48,095 nucleotides of DNA from Silicimonas sp. (GTDB taxonomy: Bacteria > Pseudomonadota > Alphaproteobacteria > Rhodobacterales > Rhodobacteraceae), in assembly GCA_022820365.1 (NCBI GenBank), contig JAJEFO010000056.1:1-48095 (forward strand). The letters run 5' to 3'. The notes beneath the pieces are model-generated. The model saw only the letters and a list, made by a program, of their open reading frames with translations, had not been told where the DNA came from and did no database searches. Both the position numbers and the translations under genes were made by a program. Within the stretch, counting starts at the first letter, position 1. The number at the start of each line of letters is the position of its first letter. Of this stretch, positions 1 through 8,390 are shown in pieces.

Positions 1-1031
1 TTCACGTTCGTCCAGATCTGGTCATAGACGGCCTGTGTGGCTTCGTCACAGACCTCAATGAACACGGCCGGCCCTGCAGTGGCAGGAGGGTTGGATTCCG
101 GCAGGCTCGCGAGTTCGGGGTCGAGGTATTCGCCAACGCCCGAAAGTCCGGACCCATAGCGCGCATAGTTCGATACTGCCGCGATGTTCTCGGGCATCAG
201 GAGGAAGTCCATGAAGGCTATCGCGCTGTTCCGATTTGGTGCGTCTTTCAAGAGGACGACATTGTCCATCCAAGCCACATAGCCTTGGGTCGGGAAGGCG
301 TATTTCAGACTTCCTCTCTCTGCCCGGGCCTTGGCACCGAAGCCATCGTAGATCTGGCCAACCGCTGCATCGCCCGAAACAAGAACCTCTTTCGCGGTGT
401 CCGAATTGAACGATGCCCAATGGGCCTTTGCGTTCTGCAGCATGTCGTTCAATGCCTTCAACTGCTCGCGGTCCGAACTGCACTGCGGGATGCCCAGATG
501 CAGTGCCGCCATGGCCAGTACCTCGCCCTGGCTGTCCAGCATGTTGATCTTGCCCGAAAGCTCTGCTGGCGGATTGAACAAGATGTCTGTGGTGTCGATG
601 TTCCCGTCAAAAACCGCCGTATCCACCATGAAGCTCGTCGAGCCCCACTGATACGGAATTGAATGCATCCAGCCTGGATCAAAGCTGGGGTCGGCCCATT
701 CCGGCGCAATGTTGCCCTTGTTCTTGAGTTCGCCGTCGCCGATCTCGTCCAGCATCCCTTCGCCGATCATGATCGACACCATGTAGTCGCCTGGAACCGC
801 GACGTCATAGGTGCCCATGCCGCCCGCTTTCAGGGAGGCAAGCATCGCTTCGTTGGAATCGTAGGTGTCCATGGTCACCTCGATGCCCGTCTCGGACGTG
901 AACTTGTCCAGAAGCTCTTGCGGGATGTATTCGAACCAGTGGTAGATGACGATCTTGCCCTCGGCACTGACCGACGTGGCCCCAAGGGTGAGCGCAACTG
1001 CCGTTGCGGCCGTCTTTGCGAAGATATGCAT
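1..1031 (-). CDS. Polyamine-type ABC transporter substrate-binding protein (PotD/PotF-like), C-terminus off the window
   Basis: Periplasmic binding protein of a spermidine/putrescine-class ABC importer. About 343 residues are present and the 3' end runs off the left edge. The N-terminus (MHIFAKTAATAVALTLGATS, Ala-rich, then SVSAEG) is a Sec signal peptide, and the mature part opens KIVIYHWFEYIP, the typical PotD start. The ATG follows a GGAGAA ribosome site and lies only 10 bp after the permease stop. It is the last gene of the potABCD-like set and probably of the whole minus-strand operon. The substrate need not be a polyamine: the neighbours are amine dehydrogenase, RidA and a deacylase, so another cationic or N-alkylated amine is plausible. 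Family assignment is firm; substrate is inference. Confidence 0.9.
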   Translation of the reverse strand, partial: MHIFAKTAATAVALTLGATSVSAEGKIVIYHWFEYIPQELLDKFTSETGIEVTMDTYDSNEAMLASLKAGGMGTYDVAVPGDYMVSIMIGEGMLDEIGDGELKNKGNIAPEWADPSFDPGWMHSIPYQWGSTSFMVDTAVFDGNIDTTDILFNPPAELSGKINMLDSQGEVLAMAALHLGIPQCSSDREQLKALNDMLQNAKAHWASFNSDTAKEVLVSGDAAVGQIYDGFGAKARAERGSLKYAFPTQGYVAWMDNVVLLKDAPNRNSAIAFMDFLLMPENIAAVSNYARYGSGLSGVGEYLDPELASLPESNPPATAGPAVFIEVCDEATQAVYDQIWTNV

Positions 1032-1041
1032 GTCGTTCTCC

Positions 1042-1848
1042 TTAAGTTGAATTGTCTTTCTTGCCTACTATGTAGCTGATGGTGACCATTGCAATGGACA
1101 CGACAAGCAGCATGGTCGAGATCGCCATGATGTTTGGCTTGATCCCTTGTTTCACCGACCCAAAGATCGCCGTGGGCAGCGTCTCGATACCTGCACCCTT
1201 GACGAAATTGGTGATGATGAAATCGTCGAGGCTCACGATGAAGGCCAGCAGAAAGCCGGCGATGATGCCGGGCATCATCATCGGCAGCAGGACACGCCGG
1301 AAGGCCTGGGCCTTGGTCGCGTAAAGATCCTGCGCAGCTTGTTCAAAGGTATCCTCGATCCCCTGCATCCGCGCCTGTATCGGAAGGTAGGCAAAGGGGA
1401 TGCAGAAGGCGATGTGGGCCGCCAGGATGGTCAAATATCCTCGCGTGAACCCGATGGAGTTGAAGAAGATCAACGTGGCAACCGCCGTCACGATCTCCGG
1501 CACCATCAGTGGCAGAGAAATCAATCCGAGCGACGCCATGCGCAGCCGAAACCGGCCACCGCGCACGATTGCCGTTGCCGCGGACGTGGCAATGGCCGTC
1601 GACATGGTGGCGGCGATCAAGGCGATCGTGAAGGAATTGATGGCTGCCTGCTTGAACTTGCCCGACTCGGGCCCCCAAAAGACATCAGCGTACCATTGCA
1701 GCGACAGCCCTTCCCAAACGGTGATCGAGCGCGATGCGTTGAACGAGTAGATCGTCACGATGATCAACGGGGCATATAGCACGAAGAGGCACAGCATCGT
1801 CATGGCTCTGAACCCGGAATAGGTTCGGACATCGCCGCGAGAGCTCAT
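1042..1848 (-). CDS. ABC transporter permease, PotC-like
   Basis: Inner-membrane permease of the polyamine-class importer, 268 aa. It has about six hydrophobic segments, beginning with [20 protein letters not shown]. The cytoplasmic EAA loop that docks on the ATPase reads [21 protein letters not shown], close to PotC/PotI. The start was chosen because its ATG overlaps the TGA of the upstream permease in an ATGA junction, implying translational coupling, and because the frame further upstream is non-homologous read-through of the preceding gene. It works with the adjacent PotB-like partner as a heterodimer. Confidence 0.93.
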   Translation of the reverse strand: MSSRGDVRTYSGFRAMTMLCLFVLYAPLIIVTIYSFNASRSITVWEGLSLQWYADVFWGPESGKFKQAAINSFTIALIAATMSTAIATSAATAIVRGGRFRLRMASLGLISLPLMVPEIVTAVATLIFFNSIGFTRGYLTILAAHIAFCIPFAYLPIQARMQGIEDTFEQAAQDLYATKAQAFRRVLLPMMMPGIIAGFLLAFIVSLDDFIITNFVKGAGIETLPTAIFGSVKQGIKPNIMAISTMLLVVSIAMVTISYIVGKKDNST

Positions 1849-2777
1849 GACGTTGCCTCCCGGTCGGCCCTTGCCTGCTGGCGGGCAAGGAACATGAGGA
1901 TGACGAGGACCAGCGTCAGAAGGATCATCGAAGCGGCGGCCCCGAACGGCCAGTTGCCTGCATTGCCCTTGAACTGCTCCTCGATCAGCGAGCCGATCAT
2001 GAAGTTCTTCGCCCCACCCAGCAAGTCGGGGGCCAGGAATGCGCCAAGCGAGGGCACAAAGACCAGAATGCAGCCAGCGATGATGCCCGGGCGCACGCTG
2101 GGAATTACGATCCGTCGCAAGGTCGTCCACTTGCTGGCGTAAAGGTCGGCGGCGGCTTCGCTCAGGGCGAAGTTGTATCGCTCGACGCTGGCATAGATCG
2201 GCAAGACCATGAAGGGCAGGTAACTGTAGAAGAGGCCGATCTGGACGGCAGCGTTGGTGTTGATGATGCGGACCGGGTCGTCGATGAGACCGGTCGCGAG
2301 CAGAAAGTCGTTCAGCGGACCCTGATCGCGAAGAAGAAACTTCATCGAAACCGTGCGAATCAGCAGGTTCACCCAATAGGGAATCGTGATCAGGAACACC
2401 CACACGGTGCGCGTCTGGGCGGGCCGGGTGGCGATGAAATAGGCAGTCGGGAAGCCGATCAACAGGGCCAGAAAGGTGGCAAGGCCCGCCTGCCAGATCG
2501 AGCGCCAGAATATCAGGATGTAGGTCCAATCGATCCTTGCCGGTTCGTCGCCAAAGAGCCCGCGATCGAAGAAAAACTGGTCATAGGCAGCAAGCGTGAA
2601 CTCCCATATGACGCCACCGCGGAATTCCTTTGTCAGGAAGGAATAGACCAGCATCATCGCGACAGGCGCCAAGACGAAGATGCAGAGAACCGCCCAGGAA
2701 GGCAGCAAGAGCCAGTTCCGCGCACTGGCGTAAGTGTCGCTGCGGGCAGAGCCGCCGGTTGCAGCAGCGCCCGCCAT
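1845..2777 (-). CDS. ABC transporter permease, PotB-like
   Basis: Second membrane subunit, 310 aa. The N-terminal ~30 residues are Ala/Ser-rich and cytoplasmic, followed by [22 protein letters not shown] as first membrane span. The EAA loop ([21 protein letters not shown]) is near residues 205-225. The PotB hallmark of a long periplasmic segment with YDQFF after span 1 is present. The ATG overlaps the ATPase stop by one base (TGATG), and its own stop overlaps the next permease, so potA-B-C are tightly coupled. Confidence 0.93.
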   Translation of the reverse strand: MAGAAATGGSARSDTYASARNWLLLPSWAVLCIFVLAPVAMMLVYSFLTKEFRGGVIWEFTLAAYDQFFFDRGLFGDEPARIDWTYILIFWRSIWQAGLATFLALLIGFPTAYFIATRPAQTRTVWVFLITIPYWVNLLIRTVSMKFLLRDQGPLNDFLLATGLIDDPVRIINTNAAVQIGLFYSYLPFMVLPIYASVERYNFALSEAAADLYASKWTTLRRIVIPSVRPGIIAGCILVFVPSLGAFLAPDLLGGAKNFMIGSLIEEQFKGNAGNWPFGAAASMILLTLVLVILMFLARQQARADREATS

Positions 2778-3859
2778 CAGTCTTCCAGCATCCTGGCAGC
2801 ACCGGCTTCCACCGTGATCGCGACTTCCGTTCCGGGGTCAAAGATCGTCGCCACGCCTGCGGCGGAATTCTGGGTGCGCACGGTCAACGCAATACCGCCT
2901 TGAAGCTGGACAACGGTCTGCACGTCAGTGCCGACGAATATGTTCTCCTTGACGGTGCCTTGCCATGGGTCGCCATTGGCCGCGGCAAGCGTCATGCGTT
3001 CGGGACGGATGGAAATGTGGACATCTGCCCCAGGACGGGCGTTGCCGATGGCGTCGCACTCCAGCGTCAAGCCGCTGCCAAGGCGGCACGTCGCGACCGA
3101 GGCGTCAACCGCCTCAATGCGGGCATCAAGGAGATTGGTCTCGCCAATGAAGTCGGCGACAAAGCGGTTCACGGGTCGTTCATAGATGTCGCGCGCTTCG
3201 CCCAGTTGCTGAAGACGTCCCGCCGACATGACCGCGATGCGATCGGACATGGTCAGGGCCTCTTCCTGGTCATGGGTCACGAATGTGAAGGTGATCCCGG
3301 TCTCTCGCTGGATCGACTTCAATTCGGACCGCATGGCCTGCCGCAGCTTCAGGTCCAGCGCGGAAAGCGGTTCGTCCAGCAACAGGACTTTCGGCTGAGG
3401 TGCCAGAGCGCGGGCGAGGGCCACGCGCTGCTGCTGGCCGCCAGATAGCTGCGACGGCTTCCGCGCCGAAAACGGGGTCAATTGAACCAGCTCCAGCATT
3501 TCGCCCGCCTTCTTTCGGGCGGCGTCTCTCGAGCTGCCTCTCATTTCCAGCCCGAACATGACGTTTTCCTCGATCGTCATGTGCGGGAACAGCGCATAGT
3601 TCTGGAACACGGTGTTCACGGGCCTCTGATGCGGCGGGAGGTTCTCAATCTCTTCGCCGAACAAGAAAATCTCTCCCTCCGTCACGTCTTCGAACCCTGC
3701 GATCATCCTCAGCAAAGTGGTCTTGCCGCAACCCGACGGGCCAAGCAGCGTAAAGAACTCGTTGTCCCGAATCGAGAGCGTGATGGACTGAAGCGCGGTG
3801 AAACTCCCGTAGCGCTTCACGGCATTGCGCACATCGATTGCGTTCCGTGTGTCCGGCAT
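2777..3859 (-). CDS. ABC transporter ATP-binding protein, PotA-like
   Basis: ATPase that energises the Pot-type importer, 360 aa, the usual PotA length. Walker A GPSGCGKT is at residues 40-47, the signature LSGGQQQRVA near 139-148, Walker B VLLLDEPLSALD follows, and the switch histidine is in FVTHDQEEA. The C-terminal ~110 residues form the TOBE domain (VHISIRPERM, then EVAITVEAGAARML). The start ATG is preceded by AAAGGGACGAGGA. A 107-bp gap separates it from the upstream deacylase gene, so transport genes could also have their own internal promoter. Confidence 0.95.
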   Translation of the reverse strand: MPDTRNAIDVRNAVKRYGSFTALQSITLSIRDNEFFTLLGPSGCGKTTLLRMIAGFEDVTEGEIFLFGEEIENLPPHQRPVNTVFQNYALFPHMTIEENVMFGLEMRGSSRDAARKKAGEMLELVQLTPFSARKPSQLSGGQQQRVALARALAPQPKVLLLDEPLSALDLKLRQAMRSELKSIQRETGITFTFVTHDQEEALTMSDRIAVMSAGRLQQLGEARDIYERPVNRFVADFIGETNLLDARIEAVDASVATCRLGSGLTLECDAIGNARPGADVHISIRPERMTLAAANGDPWQGTVKENIFVGTDVQTVVQLQGGIALTVRTQNSAAGVATIFDPGTEVAITVEAGAARMLED

Positions 3860-3966
3860 TCCTCGTCCCTTTGCTTAGCAACATTCGAAGTCTGCCGATT
3901 CAAGCAAATGCTAGCAACGATCAATTCACCTTTGCAGTCCCCCGAAAGGGTCAGGCGATCGAGCCG
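3860..3966. other. Intercistronic gap with short palindromes
   Basis: The only sizeable gap inside the minus-strand operon, 107 bp between the ArgE-like gene and the PotA-like gene. It holds two small related palindromes, TTGCTTAGCAA (3871-3881) and TGCTAGCA (3909-3916). These could be a regulator site or an internal promoter region. No coding potential was seen. Confidence 0.4.
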
Positions 3967-5097
3967 TCACTTGCCTGTCAATGTCGTTAGAATCCGCTCC
4001 ATCATCGCGTGGCAGGCAACCATCTGATCGACGGTCACGAACTCGTCGGGCTTGTGTCCCTGCCCTTCCATCGAGCCTGGCCCGCACACCACGGTTGGGA
4101 TTCCCGAGCCATGAAAAAATCCTGCTTCGGTGCCAAAGGCGACCTTGGTCGTGATGCTCGTGCCGGCCAGGGAGCAGGCCAGTTGAGTGACCTCTGCTGT
4201 TGGGGACGTTTCCAGTCCGGGATAGGCGATGGTCTGTTCGAGATCTATCTTCTCGCCGGCCAAATCGTTGATTCTGCTGAGAATTGCGTCCGGGTCATCG
4301 CCGGCAAGATACCGGATTTCGAACTGCATCTCCGCCCTGTGCGGAACGATGTTCAGCGACGTGCCGCCCGCCATCATGCCAACGTGAAAGGTGGTATGGG
4401 AAGTTTCGTAGTCGGAATCATGGGCACCGTTTTCGGCGTACCAGTCCTGAAGCTCGCGCAGCCGGCCCATGAATTCCGCAGCGACGTAGAGGGCGTTTTC
4501 GAGCTTCGGTGCGAGGGACGAGTGCCCTGCTTCGCCATGGGCGATGGCCCTGAACCCGACCTTGCCCTTGTGGCCAATGGCCACTGCCATTTCGGTGGGT
4601 TCGCCCACAATGGCCGCGCGAGGCGTGCCCAGTACGTCTGGCAGTGCGCCAATCATGCGGGCAATCCCAAGGCAGCCTACTTCCTCGTCGTAAGAGACGG
4701 ACAGCTTGAGAGGCTCCTTCAGGTCGGCCTTGCTTGCGCGGTCCGCCAAGGCCAGCATGGCGGCCAGAAAGCCTTTCATGTCCGTCGTTCCGCGGCCGTA
4801 CAACCGGTTGTCGACGCGGGTCAGGCGAAAGGGATCGCGCGACCAGCCTTGACCGAGCACGGGCACGACATCGGCATGAGCGGACAGCAAAATGCCGTCA
4901 CCTTCAGGTCCAAGGCGCGCGTAAAGCCCTGCCTTTTGCCACGTCCGGTCCGGCATCAGGTGCACGGTGAAGCCACGGTCCCGCAAATAGGTATCGACAT
5001 ACTCGACCAGTTCAGTGTTCGGGTTTGCGCTGACGGTGTCGAACGAAATCAGCCGATCAAGGACCGTCAGGGTTTCGGCGAATCCGTCCTCGCTCAT
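3967..5097 (-). CDS. M20 metallopeptidase, ArgE/DapE-type N-deacylase
   Basis: Zinc-dependent amidohydrolase resembling acetylornithine deacetylase, 376 aa. Motifs in order: SAHADVVP with metal ligand H74 and the D76 after it, GRGTTDMKGF with bridging D106, SYDEEVGCLG with catalytic E138/E139, a GEPTEMA ligand segment, GHSS in the dimerisation domain, and C-terminal GHKPDEFV carrying the last His ligand. The ATG abuts the TGA of the upstream flavoprotein directly. Since the operon is catabolic rather than arginine-biosynthetic, its likely job is removing an acyl or formyl group from an amine or amino acid; that is inference. Confidence 0.9.
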   Translation of the reverse strand: MSEDGFAETLTVLDRLISFDTVSANPNTELVEYVDTYLRDRGFTVHLMPDRTWQKAGLYARLGPEGDGILLSAHADVVPVLGQGWSRDPFRLTRVDNRLYGRGTTDMKGFLAAMLALADRASKADLKEPLKLSVSYDEEVGCLGIARMIGALPDVLGTPRAAIVGEPTEMAVAIGHKGKVGFRAIAHGEAGHSSLAPKLENALYVAAEFMGRLRELQDWYAENGAHDSDYETSHTTFHVGMMAGGTSLNIVPHRAEMQFEIRYLAGDDPDAILSRINDLAGEKIDLEQTIAYPGLETSPTAEVTQLACSLAGTSITTKVAFGTEAGFFHGSGIPTVVCGPGSMEGQGHKPDEFVTVDQMVACHAMMERILTTLTGK

Positions 5098-7167
5098 TCA
5101 GTGCTCTGCCAGTTGCGTGATCTCGCGCCGAAACGGCAGGGCGTCGCCAATGTCCTTGCCGTCCAGTTCGCGAGCATAACGGTGACCTGCATATGTCGCC
5201 CACGCGATGGGCCCAGGCGCCTCGGCATCGCCAATGACATTGACAGACTTGATGCCCGCATCGTTCCAGTCCGCCTCGCGCGCTTTCAGGGACGTGTAGA
5301 CTTCGTTTCGTTCGATCCGGGATGAAACCATGACCACTGCATCGCACGCAAGGTCGCGTGTCAGGCCCGTGAAGGTGCAATCCGAGATGACGTGTGACCC
5401 GGTTATCTGAACGACGCCTCGATTCAGCACGATTTCCACGCCCATTTCCGTGAGGCGGCGGTGAACCTCGTGCTGTTCCAGCGTGTTCCGTGTCCAGTCC
5501 GACAACACGGCCGACGGCGTGACGATCGTGACCTGGCACCCTTGGCCCTGCAAGAGCTCGGCCAGAACGCCACCCATGTAGTAGTGGTCGTCGTCGTAGA
5601 TCACGACCCGGCCTTTAGGCAGTTCGCCATCCATCAGGTCGTCCGGAGTATAGATCGGCATCGCGTCATCAGTCGGAAAGGGCACGACGTGCTGCCGCGC
5701 CACACCGTCCCGACGCCAGCGAGATCCCGTCGCGATGCAGACGTGTTCGAAGTCGAATTCCAGAATGTCGTCGGCATCCAGATTGCTGTCCAAATAGACC
5801 TCGACATTGGACTTCTGGCTGATCTGGTACGCACGGTAATCGGCGACGCGGCCCCAGGCTGAAAGCCCGGGCAGCTTCCGCTCCTTGGCCACGCGCCCGC
5901 CAAGGACGATGCTTGCCTCGGCCAAGGCCACGTCATAGTCGCGTTCAGCCAAGGCACGTGTCGCTTCCAGCCCTGCAGGTCCGGCGCCGACGACCAGCAC
6001 GTTCGAGCTTGGACCCTTTTCATTCATGATCTCCGGATGCCAGCCCTTGCGCCATTCCTCCATGAACGTTGGGTTCTGGGTGCAGCGGCTGATTGCCATG
6101 GTCATGTCGCCGGTGATGCAGATGTTGCAGCCGATGCACTCGCGAATGTCTTCGACCCGACCCTCGTCGATCTTTCGGGGAATGAAGGGATCGGCAATGG
6201 AGGGGCGTGCGCAGCCAATGAAGTCGAGCGTTCCCGAGTTGATCATGCGCACCATGACATCGGGCGACGTAAAGCGCCCGACGCCGACGATGGGCTTGTC
6301 GGTCAGCTCGTGAATGCCCCTGACCAGTTCCTCCTGCGCAGCCTCTTCCTTGAACCGGCTTGGCCCCGAGCAATCGTCCCAGGTTCCATGGGCCAAGTCC
6401 CACAGATCCGGCATGTTTCGGTTCATGTCGATGAACTCGCGAACCTCGACGTTGGAAAAGCCCAGGTCACCGATGGTTTCGTCCAGCGAGACGCGCAGCG
6501 TGATCCCCATGGTATCCCCGACCGCATCTCGAATTTCGGCAACGACCTCGTTCACGAAACGCGAGCGGTTTTCCAGGCTGCCACCGTATTCGTCACCGCG
6601 ATGGTTGGTGGCCCGGCTGAGGAAATGCTGGAAGATGCCGAAACCATGCGCACCATAAAGGCAGATCAAATCGAAGCCCGCACGCCTTGACCTCTCCGCG
6701 GCATTCACAAACCAGCGGCGCAAATCCTTGATCTCGGACTTGTCCAAGGCACGTGCCTGCAGCGGATCGTTGGTAAAGGTCCGGATCGGCTGCGCCGAAA
6801 CCGCCAGGGGAACCTCGCGAGAATAGAAATTCGGTCCATTCACGCCCGAATAGGCCAGTTGAATGCCTGCCAGCGCACCGTGTTCCTTCATCTTGCCTGC
6901 CATCCTGGCCAGCATGGGCACGTCCTTGTCTTCCCAAAGGCGCAGCTCGATGAAAGGCGTGATTTCGCTGGTATGATGCACTTCGCATTGTTCGGTGAAG
7001 ATCACGCCCCAGCCGCCCTCGGCCTTGATCCCGCGCATTGCGGCCGCAGCGGACGGGTCCCGGTATCCGCCGCCGTTGCAGTGGGGAACCTGGTAGAACC
7101 TGTTCGGCGCGGTGACCGGACCAATGGCCAAGGGCTCGAACAATATGTCGTATCTGGGGTCGCGCAT
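5098..7167 (-). CDS. Trimethylamine/dimethylamine-dehydrogenase-like iron-sulfur flavoprotein
   Basis: Old-yellow-enzyme-type barrel fused to an NAD(P)/ADP-binding flavoprotein domain, 689 aa from this start. C30 in RFYQVPHC matches the cysteine that covalently holds FMN in trimethylamine dehydrogenase. Y171 and H174 (YGAH) are retained, and CIGCNIC plus C362 give the 4Fe-4S ligands C344, C347, C350, C362. The second half begins with VLVVGAGPAGLEA. Recalled TMADH substrate-bowl aromatics are only partly kept: W256 remains, but Tyr60 aligns with Gln60 and the Trp355 position is not Trp. The start follows the TMADH N-terminus and an AGAGG site; an upstream ATG at 7239, overlapping the previous stop (ATGA), would add 24 residues. 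Substrate probably a secondary or N-methyl amine other than trimethylamine. Confidence 0.9.
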   Translation of the reverse strand: MRDPRYDILFEPLAIGPVTAPNRFYQVPHCNGGGYRDPSAAAAMRGIKAEGGWGVIFTEQCEVHHTSEITPFIELRLWEDKDVPMLARMAGKMKEHGALAGIQLAYSGVNGPNFYSREVPLAVSAQPIRTFTNDPLQARALDKSEIKDLRRWFVNAAERSRRAGFDLICLYGAHGFGIFQHFLSRATNHRGDEYGGSLENRSRFVNEVVAEIRDAVGDTMGITLRVSLDETIGDLGFSNVEVREFIDMNRNMPDLWDLAHGTWDDCSGPSRFKEEAAQEELVRGIHELTDKPIVGVGRFTSPDVMVRMINSGTLDFIGCARPSIADPFIPRKIDEGRVEDIRECIGCNICITGDMTMAISRCTQNPTFMEEWRKGWHPEIMNEKGPSSNVLVVGAGPAGLEATRALAERDYDVALAEASIVLGGRVAKERKLPGLSAWGRVADYRAYQISQKSNVEVYLDSNLDADDILEFDFEHVCIATGSRWRRDGVARQHVVPFPTDDAMPIYTPDDLMDGELPKGRVVIYDDDHYYMGGVLAELLQGQGCQVTIVTPSAVLSDWTRNTLEQHEVHRRLTEMGVEIVLNRGVVQITGSHVISDCTFTGLTRDLACDAVVMVSSRIERNEVYTSLKAREADWNDAGIKSVNVIGDAEAPGPIAWATYAGHRYARELDGKDIGDALPFRREITQLAEH

Positions 7168-7235
7168 CGCTTGCCTCTGCTCGCGGAACTGAGGCCAAGT
7201 GTCGCGCGGAATTTCGGCAGTTGGCAAGAGCCGGA

Positions 7236-7910
7236 TCATTCGTCGCCCGGCACGCCGTAGGACGGGGCATCTCGCGGGTCGAGCGCCCGGATGACATAGG
7301 CATCGAGTTGGGGCTTGTAGACATTCCATGCGCAGGCGACGGCTTCGATCGGGCAATCCTCGGTCCAGTCGCAGCGAAGGTCGGCCACGGGCCAAGGCAC
7401 CTGATCACAGATCAGAAGACCAGCAGAGTGGACCGGCCCTGCCTCCCCGCCAGCTTTCAGTCCGGCATGCATTGCCGCAATCAGTCGGTCACCGAGATGG
7501 CCCGAACTTTGCTCGAACCCCTCGACGATGGCTGCCGGCACGCCGTCGTTGGCAAGAAGGTTCCCCGCCGACAGGACATCCTTGCCTGCGGCTTCGGTCC
7601 AGATGCCAAGTGATCTTGGCCCGGAGTGGATGGCGGTTTCCCCGGCCCGGTCGATTGCCAGCACCTGTCGGTACTCTATGAAGTCGCCCTGACTGCGGAC
7701 GTCTGCGATGGCCTCGGCCGCGCTCATCCCGCCTTCCATCAGGTCAAGCGCCAAAACCCCCAGGCGCGGATCGGTGACGTTCTGGCTGGCAACCGCCCCC
7801 ACGCCCGCCCGCGTATAGGAACACCGAGCGGCAACCGCAGGGGATGATGACGAAATGGCCACGCCGAACATTCCGGTTTCCGAGCAGCGGGCGACAAGGG
7901 AAAAGGTCAT
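7236..7910 (-). CDS. DUF1028 family protein (Ntn-hydrolase-like fold)
   Basis: A 224-aa protein starting MTFSLVARCSETGMFGVAISS, the standard DUF1028 opening, followed by GAVASQNVTDPRLGVLALDL and a glycine-rich centre. Members resemble Ntn-hydrolases in fold, and their exact reaction is generally unassigned. The start lies 4 bp after the RidA stop, and the stop overlaps an alternative ATG of the flavoprotein. DUF1028 genes commonly sit beside RidA and amino-compound catabolic genes, which matches this setting. I infer a hydrolytic step on an amide intermediate, with low certainty. Confidence 0.88.
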   Translation of the reverse strand: MTFSLVARCSETGMFGVAISSSSPAVAARCSYTRAGVGAVASQNVTDPRLGVLALDLMEGGMSAAEAIADVRSQGDFIEYRQVLAIDRAGETAIHSGPRSLGIWTEAAGKDVLSAGNLLANDGVPAAIVEGFEQSSGHLGDRLIAAMHAGLKAGGEAGPVHSAGLLICDQVPWPVADLRCDWTEDCPIEAVACAWNVYKPQLDAYVIRALDPRDAPSYGVPGDE

Positions 7911-7914
7911 GGGA

Positions 7915-8331
7915 TCAATCCGGAATGACGGCGGTTGCGTCGATCTCGACCAGCCATTCGGGTCGCGCAAGAGCCTGGACGACCAAACCGGTCGATACCG
8001 GATGAACGCCCTTGATGTATTCGCCCATGGTCCGATAGACCGCCTCGCGATGGCGCACGTCGGTGATGTAGACAACCACCTTCACGAGGTGCTCCATGCT
8101 GCCGCCGGCCTCTTCGACGAGCTGGCGGATGTTCTGCATGACCTTGTGAGTTTGCTCGACGGGATCGTGGCTGTCGATGCTTTTGGCGTCGTCCAGATTC
8201 TGCGGACATTGGCCCCGCATCCAGAGGGTTGTGCCGCCGCACGTCGCAACTGCCTGACACAGATCGTTGTCAAGGTTCTGTTCCGGGTAAGTATCGCGCG
8301 TGTTGAATTTGCGAATGCGGGTATGGGTCAT
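7915..8331 (-). CDS. RidA/YjgF family enamine/imine deaminase
   Basis: A 138-aa RidA-fold protein. The C-terminal hallmark PEWLVEIDATAVIP is present, as are MRGQCPQN and the helix QTHKVMQNIRQLVEEAGGSMEHLVKV (given here as landmarks). RidA enzymes hydrolyse reactive enamines or imines to ketones and ammonia, and often accompany amine or amino-acid oxidising flavoenzymes. Here it would clear the imine made by the amine-dehydrogenase-like protein two genes downstream. The ATG was chosen by homology; the open frame continues upstream into non-homologous sequence. Confidence 0.92.
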   Translation of the reverse strand: MTHTRIRKFNTRDTYPEQNLDNDLCQAVATCGGTTLWMRGQCPQNLDDAKSIDSHDPVEQTHKVMQNIRQLVEEAGGSMEHLVKVVVYITDVRHREAVYRTMGEYIKGVHPVSTGLVVQALARPEWLVEIDATAVIPD

Positions 8332-8390
8332 TCCCGTGGTCCTGTCCTGTCCATCACATGGGTCGAAGTCTCGCCGTCGCTTGCCCCGCG

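Noticed and set aside
4009-5325. 438-codon plus-strand open frame
   Set aside because: It is antisense to the ArgE-like gene and flavoprotein end, with arginine/histidine-rich low-quality sequence and no family features.
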